Shown here: positions 1 through 4,120 of the stretch, piece after piece
Numbering within the stretch: the stretch's first letter is position 1
Layout of the letters: each line of letters begins with the position of its first letter
Source of the DNA: Actinomycetales bacterium
Lineage (GTDB): Bacteria > Actinomycetota > Actinomycetes > Actinomycetales > Cellulomonadaceae
Assembly (NCBI GenBank): GCA_015655615.1
Contig: JAATES010000234.1
Coordinates: forward strand, 1 to 6,976
Direction of reading: 5' to 3'
Length of the DNA: 6,976 nt
The notes under the pieces: generated by a model
What the model saw: only the letters and a program-made list of their open reading frames with translations
The model's database searches: none
What the model was told of the DNA's origin: nothing
Program-made: the position numbers and the translations under genes

Positions 1-287
1 CTGGAGGTCACGGTCAAGCCGGTTGAGAGGTCGCCCGCCGACGTCACGAGGCCGAGCTTGGCCACCGTCAGCACCGTCGTACCGGAAGTCGTGGCCGTCA
101 CCCCGAGTTCTCCACTGCCTGAGAGCGTGACCTGGGCGGAGACTGTGCCGCCCGGATCGGTCACCGTCCATGGCGTGTCCGCCTGAGCCAGCGGTGACGC
201 GACCACACCACCGGCCAGGGCGAGGGTCATTGCGGTCACCGCGGCCCCCAGCGAACGTCGAAGGCGCGAGCGTGCTGACACGGGCAT
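1..287 (-). CDS. Secreted glycoside hydrolase, GH97-type, N-terminal fragment (continues past left edge)
   Basis: The ATG at 287-285 opens a frame that runs uninterrupted off the left edge, giving 95 whole codons. GGATGAGG (293-300) ends 5 bases before the ATG and supports this start. Residues 1 to about 36 look like a Sec signal peptide: a basic start with several Arg, a hydrophobic Ala/Leu/Val stretch, and a likely cut after Ala-Gln-Ala, before DTPWTV. The mature start resembles the GH97 N-terminal beta-sandwich: a short Gly-Thr-Val-Ser strand, a region like 'SGELGVTATTSGTTVL', then a Leu-Gly-Leu element followed by 'GDLSTGLTV'. GH97 enzymes are exo-acting alpha-glucosidases or alpha-galactosidases; which one is set by catalytic residues outside the window. 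The family call rests only on this short N-terminal pattern. It follows the six-hairpin glycosidase in the same direction, but a promoter-like site in between suggests it can be transcribed alone. Confidence 0.7.
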   Translation of the reverse strand, partial: MPVSARSRLRRSLGAAVTAMTLALAGGVVASPLAQADTPWTVTDPGGTVSAQVTLSGSGELGVTATTSGTTVLTVAKLGLVTSAGDLSTGLTVTS

Positions 288-308
288 GGGTACCTCATCC
301 GCAATGAC

Positions 309-335
309 GAGAGCTCTCACACCAACGCGAGAGCG
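309..335 (-). promoter_or_regulatory. Candidate operator: GAGAGCTCTC palindrome plus a second GAGAGC
   Basis: A perfect 10-base palindrome GAGAGCTCTC lies at 309-318. The hexamer GAGAGC recurs at 329-334, 20 bases from the first copy, or about two helical turns. Both lie in the 5' leader, between the predicted transcription start and the RBS, where a bound repressor would block transcription. Palindromes with a GAGAGC half-site resemble operators of LacI-family sugar repressors in actinobacteria. That link is inference: no regulator gene is visible, and the arms do not extend beyond 10 bases. Confidence 0.35.
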
Positions 336-344
336 ACTGGGGAT

Positions 345-373
345 ACTATACCGTGCATCGCAAGTTTTCACAA
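345..373 (-). promoter_or_regulatory. Sigma-70-like promoter for the GH97-type gene
   Basis: Read on the minus strand, TTGTGA (373-368) and TATAGT (350-345) are separated by exactly 17 bases. They match the -35 and -10 consensus at 4/6 and 5/6. The stretch is AT-rich against a GC-rich background. Transcription would begin near 338, giving a leader of about 50 bases before the ATG at 287. It is the clearest housekeeping-type promoter in the window. Confidence 0.6.
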
Positions 374-432
374 ACATGTACAGAACCGCAAAGGTGGCCC
401 CTGGAAGCATGCTGAACCGGCATCCCTCCCGG

Positions 433-454
433 GCGGGAAGCCGGCTCTGCCCGC
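433..454 (-). terminator. Weak GC-rich hairpin after the glycosidase reading frame
   Basis: GCGGG (433-437) and CCCGC (450-454) can pair around a 12-base middle that itself contains AGCCGGCT. It lies 12 bases past the second TGA (467-469) of the glycosidase frame and upstream of the GH97 promoter, the position expected of a terminator. There is no U-tract and the stem is only five pairs, so it is a weak candidate. A competing pairing, CCGGC (417-421) with GCCGG (440-444), is also possible. Confidence 0.25.
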
Positions 455-466
455 GTCAGTACTCGC

Positions 467-829
467 TCACTTCGCCACGCGCACCGCACGCGATGTGACC
501 GTCACGGTGCGGTAGCCCGCCTTTCTGGTGGTGACCTTCACCTTGATCTTCTTTCCCCGCCAGGCACGAGTCAGCGTCAACGAAGGCTTGGTGGCCCTCG
601 CGATCTTCTTGCGTCCGACGTACCACCGGTAGGTGACCTTCACCGGACCCGGCTTTGCCCGCTTCACCACGGCGCGCACCTTCTTGCCGACCTTTTTCTT
701 TCCGGAGATCGTCACCGTCGTCGCCGACAGCACACCCTTGGCCACCACCGCCGTGGCCGGAGAGGTACGGACGACCGGGGCTGGACCCGAGGTCGCGGGC
801 GTGCCCGTGACCGAGACGGTGATCCGCTT
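467..829 (-). pseudogene. Severed C-terminal tail of the glycosidase (rest of repeat 1 plus repeat 2)
   Basis: These 120 codons and a terminal TGA are in the same frame as the glycosidase, directly after its TGA at 832-830, with no further stop or frameshift. They begin KRITVSVTGT, the usual continuation of an Ig-like repeat whose first half ends SLSLRAAQA just before the stop. A complete second repeat follows (VGKKVRAVV, then VTYRWYVG, then KKIKVKVTT). The tail is rich in Lys and Arg and has no Asp or Glu, unlike the acidic body of the protein. Such tails are common at the C-terminus of secreted actinobacterial proteins and may hold them to the anionic cell surface; that role is inferred. 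A GTG at 748 could in principle start it, but I see no RBS or signal peptide for independent use. It is either a remnant, a readthrough extension, or part of one gene split by a sequence error. Confidence 0.75.
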
Positions 830-988
830 TCACGCCTGGGCCGCCCGCAGGCTGAGCGACGCGGAGCGTGCGCCCGGAATGACCACACCGTCGGCACGCC
901 ATTGGTAGGTCAGCGTCACCGCCGGGCTCCACGTCCCCGTGACGACGCGCAGGACCTTGCCCACTTGGGCCGTTCCGGTGATGGCGGG
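467..988 (-). repeat. Two tandem Ig-like protein repeats spanning the in-frame TGA
   Basis: Repeat 1 (about 988-749) and repeat 2 (about 748-467) share the pattern VGK, then about 16 residues, T-Y-x-W, then SLxL, then K-[RK]-I-x-V-x-V-T. They align with a one-residue length difference. Repeat 1 is neutral (TGTWSPAVTLTYQW); repeat 2 is heavily lysine-substituted (KRAKPGPVKVTYRW). The TGA at 832-830 in repeat 1 aligns with the GGA glycine codon at 556-554 in repeat 2, each followed by AAG. The homology is at protein level; the DNA copies have diverged. Confidence 0.7.
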
Positions 989-3940
989 CGTGCTCGCCAC
1001 GATGCCCGAGCGGCTCACGGTGACCGCGAACGTGCCGGTGCGGGTCTGCTGGCCGTCGGACAAGGACAGGACGACTTCGAAGGTGCCCGGTGTGGTGAAC
1101 CGGTGCCCACCGCTGATGGTGAAGGTCCCGAACCCGTCACTGGTCACCACACCGGTGTCACTCGAGCCATCGCCCCAAGCCACCGTCGCGCTCAGTCCGC
1201 TCGCGTCTGCCGCGAGGCCACCGGTGACCGTCGCCAGGGTTCCCGAGACCACGGCACCCGAGGTGAGCGCGGCAGGGCCGCGCGCCGTCACTGCAAGATC
1301 GGGGACGTCCTTGAGAAGCAGCCGCATCTCAAAGATGTCGTTCGCGTTCTTCGGTGCGCTGTTAAGGTTCTCGGCACTCGTGCGGTACACGCTGTTGGCC
1401 TGGAAGTAGCCCATGTTCACAGCGAGCTTGTCGGAGGACACCACCAGCCGGTACTCGCGTCCTCCGACAAGGTCCACAGGGACGAAGGTCGACTTGTTGA
1501 TCGTGGACCAGTCCCCGGTGTTCGGCATGACGACCGGCTTGCGGGTGATCAGGTCACCGGTGGCCTCGTCATAGACGGACAGCATCTTGATACCCGAGGA
1601 CACGCCCAGCCTGACGTCCGGATTGGCGCTGACCGCATAGCTGACCTGCGCCAGGTAGCTGCCGGTCTTCGTCGCCGTCAGCCGCGAGGTCAACGAGTCG
1701 TTCAGCCCGTTGCCCCAGTCCTTCACGTAATGGTGGGTCACCCCGTTGATGGTCTTGTCACTCCATTCACCTCCGACCTTGTCGACGAACTCCGAGGAGT
1801 CCGCCACCAGGATCCGTTCACCGCCAGGCCCCCAGTAGCAGGTGGCCTTGGCCGGTTGCGAGGTGTTGCCACTGGACCGGTAGGTCAGCCGCACCGAATA
1901 GCAGTAGGAATGCGAGGCCATCCCGGACGCGGTGGTGTCCGCATAGCCCGTCGAGGCGGGAACGTCATCGGCGATGACCGTGCCGTCGCGCAGGACATCC
2001 ATGCTGACCTGACTCGGGCTGTTGCCTCCGAGGTCGATGCCCAGGTTGATCGTGGTGGCACTGGCGGCCGTCACGGTCGACACCGTCGGGACGTCCGGAC
2101 CGTACTGGGCCTCCTGGTTCCCCACCTCCACTGCGGCCGTGGCCGTGGCCGGCACGCTCGCAGTCGGCGCGCCCAGAGTCACTGCGACGGTGGCATGCGC
2201 CCCCTCGGCACCCAGGGCGGCCGGGCTGATGACCGCGCCGGGCTGGACCGCCTGCCCGTTCACAGTCAGACCTGTGACCTGGTAGCTGCCTGCCGTAGCT
2301 GCGGATCCCGGAAGCGCCACCTCGACGTCGACGGTCCGGCCTCGATAGCTCAGGCCTTCCAAGACGATCTTGTCACTGTCCGGAAAGTACTTCTGCCTGG
2401 TCTGCGCCGTCAGGTAGGGCTCTACGGTCAGGCCGTCCGCGGAGGCGTCCACCCCGAACATCGTCTTCTGGAACGAGCCCAGCATTCCGGCCACGCTCCA
2501 CAGCTGGCGTTCCGAGTTCGTGTCGGTGTTGAGCCCGCCACCCACGATGTTGACGTTCTCGTAGTTGGAACCATAGAGCGCAGGCGTGCGCACCAGCGCG
2601 TCGACCTGACGGGAGGCGGCCGTGTCATTCCCCACCTTGGCGGCAGCCTCCAGCAGGAAGGCCGTGACGAACGGCCATGCAGCATTGTTGTGGTAGCTCA
2701 GCTGGCTACGGTTATCCCAGATGCTCGATTGCTGGGGCCAGATCACCGGCGCGCCGGAAGAGGTCTGCGGGTAGCTGGCGATCGCCTGCGCTGCCTGCTG
2801 CGGGGTCGCGATGCCGGAGAGGATCACCAGCGCGGTGCCGAGCGCGTCGTAGCGTTCGGTCGGCGCCGGGTCCAGGGTCCCCGTGACGAGTGCCGAGAAC
2901 TGCCCCCGCTCGGGCAGCCAGAACCTGGTGCGGATGGCCTCCGCAAGGTCGTCGGCCCAGGTCCGATAGCGGGTGGCCTTGGCGGCGTCGCCGGCTCGCG
3001 CGGCGAGGGTCGCCGCCTGATCGATGGCGATCCAGTGGGTCACGTTGGTGGACAGGGACATGCTCTGCGCGATCTGCGTCATGTCCAGGCCGATCCAGGA
3101 CGGATACGTCTGCCACCGCCAGTCCAAGAAGGACGACTCGCCGCTGTACAGCTGATTCTGGGTGTCGAAGACGACCTGGCGATCATGGTCGATCGTGTTG
3201 GACAACGCCGTGTAGGACGTGGCCGCGAAGGCGTCGCGGTACTCGTCCGGTAACCAGTTCAGGACCTCGGCGGCGCCCGTGGCCCAGCTCACCCGATCGG
3301 TGGAGTTGGGGTAGCCGCCGCCGGTTCCGGAGTCTTGGAGGATCTGCGGATCAGGAGCCTCGTCGTACCACCCGGTTCGCCGGTCGGAGAGCCTGAATTC
3401 CAGGGTGTTGCGCATGCGGACCGGGTCGAGCGCGCTCAGACCGAGCGCAGCCGAGTAGGAGACGTCGCGCGTCCAGATGGACGTCCAGTTCTTTCCGGTG
3501 TAGAAGCAGCCGGTCCCATCGGCCGTGCAGTCCATGTCGGCGCCGTTGTTGTAGTCACCGTGCGTGACGTGTTCGGTGCTGTCCTGTCCCGCCTCCTGGA
3601 CGGCCAGTGCGTACAGGGCATCGAGCAGGGAGGATCCGGTACGGACGAGAGGCTTTCCCGCACCTTCGGTGATCGTCGTCGAACCCCCGATCCGGTCCAG
3701 CCGGTAGGTCCGCAAGCACGTCCCAGGCTGGGTCGCCGTCACCGTGACCGTGCCGCTGTGTCCCTGCGAGTCGTCGTAGACCGACAGTCCGGTGGATCCG
3801 GCACAGGCATCCACAGTGACGGGCACCACAGCATCCGACGCGACCGCAGCCGAGGCTGGCACCAGACCGCCTGCGGCCAAGACGAGCGCGCACCCCACTG
3901 ACACTCGCCGCCAGAGAGACCCGTCGATGAACGTCATCAT
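830..3940 (-). CDS. Secreted multidomain six-hairpin glycosidase, cut short by an in-frame TGA
   Basis: The product is 1036 residues from the ATG at 3940, which has GGAGG 7 bases upstream. A TTG at 3946 would lie only 2 bases from that RBS and is unlikely. Residues 1 to about 34 are a signal peptide (WRR, a hydrophobic run, then an Ala/Ser-rich cut region). Residues of about 98-500 look like an (alpha/alpha)6 glycosidase barrel: a WTRD motif at 156-159, an acidic YDE at 192-194, an aromatic stretch (FLDWRW), WDN at 408-410 and SYHNNAAWPF at 415-424. A beta-sandwich follows (to about 590), then FN3-like (615-705), CBM6/35-like jelly-roll (705-880, with a GDWSTINKSTF segment), PKD-like (885-975, with VAWGDGSSD) and the start of an Ig-like repeat. 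It is probably an extracellular glycan-cleaving enzyme. I cannot assign a GH family or substrate, and no catalytic acid is certain. The TGA at 832-830 falls inside the Ig-like repeat, and the frame continues to 467 (see the separate entry), so the intact protein would be 1157 residues. Confidence 0.75.
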   Translation of the reverse strand: MMTFIDGSLWRRVSVGCALVLAAGGLVPASAAVASDAVVPVTVDACAGSTGLSVYDDSQGHSGTVTVTATQPGTCLRTYRLDRIGGSTTITEGAGKPLVRTGSSLLDALYALAVQEAGQDSTEHVTHGDYNNGADMDCTADGTGCFYTGKNWTSIWTRDVSYSAALGLSALDPVRMRNTLEFRLSDRRTGWYDEAPDPQILQDSGTGGGYPNSTDRVSWATGAAEVLNWLPDEYRDAFAATSYTALSNTIDHDRQVVFDTQNQLYSGESSFLDWRWQTYPSWIGLDMTQIAQSMSLSTNVTHWIAIDQAATLAARAGDAAKATRYRTWADDLAEAIRTRFWLPERGQFSALVTGTLDPAPTERYDALGTALVILSGIATPQQAAQAIASYPQTSSGAPVIWPQQSSIWDNRSQLSYHNNAAWPFVTAFLLEAAAKVGNDTAASRQVDALVRTPALYGSNYENVNIVGGGLNTDTNSERQLWSVAGMLGSFQKTMFGVDASADGLTVEPYLTAQTRQKYFPDSDKIVLEGLSYRGRTVDVEVALPGSAATAGSYQVTGLTVNGQAVQPGAVISPAALGAEGAHATVAVTLGAPTASVPATATAAVEVGNQEAQYGPDVPTVSTVTAASATTINLGIDLGGNSPSQVSMDVLRDGTVIADDVPASTGYADTTASGMASHSYCYSVRLTYRSSGNTSQPAKATCYWGPGGERILVADSSEFVDKVGGEWSDKTINGVTHHYVKDWGNGLNDSLTSRLTATKTGSYLAQVSYAVSANPDVRLGVSSGIKMLSVYDEATGDLITRKPVVMPNTGDWSTINKSTFVPVDLVGGREYRLVVSSDKLAVNMGYFQANSVYRTSAENLNSAPKNANDIFEMRLLLKDVPDLAVTARGPAALTSGAVVSGTLATVTGGLAADASGLSATVAWGDGSSDTGVVTSDGFGTFTISGGHRFTTPGTFEVVLSLSDGQQTRTGTFAVTVSRSGIVASTPAITGTAQVGKVLRVVTGTWSPAVTLTYQWRADGVVIPGARSASLSLRAAQA

Positions 3941-3947
3941 TGTCAAA

Positions 3948-3952
3948 CCTCC
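3948..3952 (-). promoter_or_regulatory. Ribosome binding site GGAGG deciding the glycosidase start
   Basis: GGAGG on the minus strand lies 7 bases upstream of ATG 3940-3938, an ideal spacing. It favours this ATG over the in-frame TTG at 3946 (2 bases away). The next in-frame ATG at 3937 would have 10-base spacing and is a possible alternative. Confidence 0.8.
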
Positions 3953-4038
3953 ACGCCATCGGGAAAGTTATGTCTTTGACGGACAAAATATGGTCCATGC
4001 TCCATCGGCCGAAATCGACGACAAGCAACGCAGGCTTC

Positions 4039-4067
4039 ATGATCCTGGCACCTGACAGCGATGTCAA
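4039..4067 (-). promoter_or_regulatory. Candidate promoter for the glycosidase gene
   Basis: On the minus strand a perfect -35 TTGACA (4067-4062) is followed after 17 bases by GATCAT (4044-4039), which matches the -10 consensus at 4/6. It lies in the 180-base gap after mfd. Transcription would start near 4032, leaving a leader of about 90 bases before ATG 3940. The weak -10 suggests activator dependence or modest strength. Confidence 0.45.
4053..4066. promoter_or_regulatory. Inverted repeat TGACA-N4-TGTCA overlapping the -35 box
   Basis: TGACAGCGATGTCA is a perfect 5+5 inverted repeat with a 4-base centre, and one arm is most of the -35 hexamer. A regulator bound here would compete with RNA polymerase. 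No regulator is encoded nearby, and a 10-base match can arise by chance, so this is a candidate only. Confidence 0.3.
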
Positions 4068-4120
4068 GACGACCGACGCCACCCTTAACGACCCGCCCCG
4101 CCTCTTGGACTGCGACAATC

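Noticed and set aside
467..832. UGA decoded as glycine genome-wide, as in some candidate-phylum bacteria
   Set aside because: Those lineages are not GC-rich actinomycetes. Mfd shows no in-frame TGA, and the tail itself ends in a TGA with no family-like sequence beyond.
456..932. A minus-strand open frame of 158 codons across the glycosidase stop, considered as evidence of a frameshift
   Set aside because: It is in a different frame and lacks the repeat pattern. The true continuation is in the original frame, so the lesion is a nonsense codon, not a frameshift.
902..3253. A 783-codon open frame on the plus strand, antisense to the glycosidase
   Set aside because: It has Arg/Gly/His-rich composition with no recognisable domain. 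It mirrors the GC-biased codon positions of the real gene on the other strand.
3944..3946. TTG as start of the glycosidase
   Set aside because: It is 2 bases from GGAGG, too close for initiation. The ATG at 3940 has 7-base spacing.
3976..3998. AT-rich TATTTT near 3986-3991 (minus strand) as an alternative -10 for the glycosidase
   Set aside because: The sequence 17 bases upstream (TTCGGC) is a poor -35. The TTGACA-17-GATCAT pair is better.
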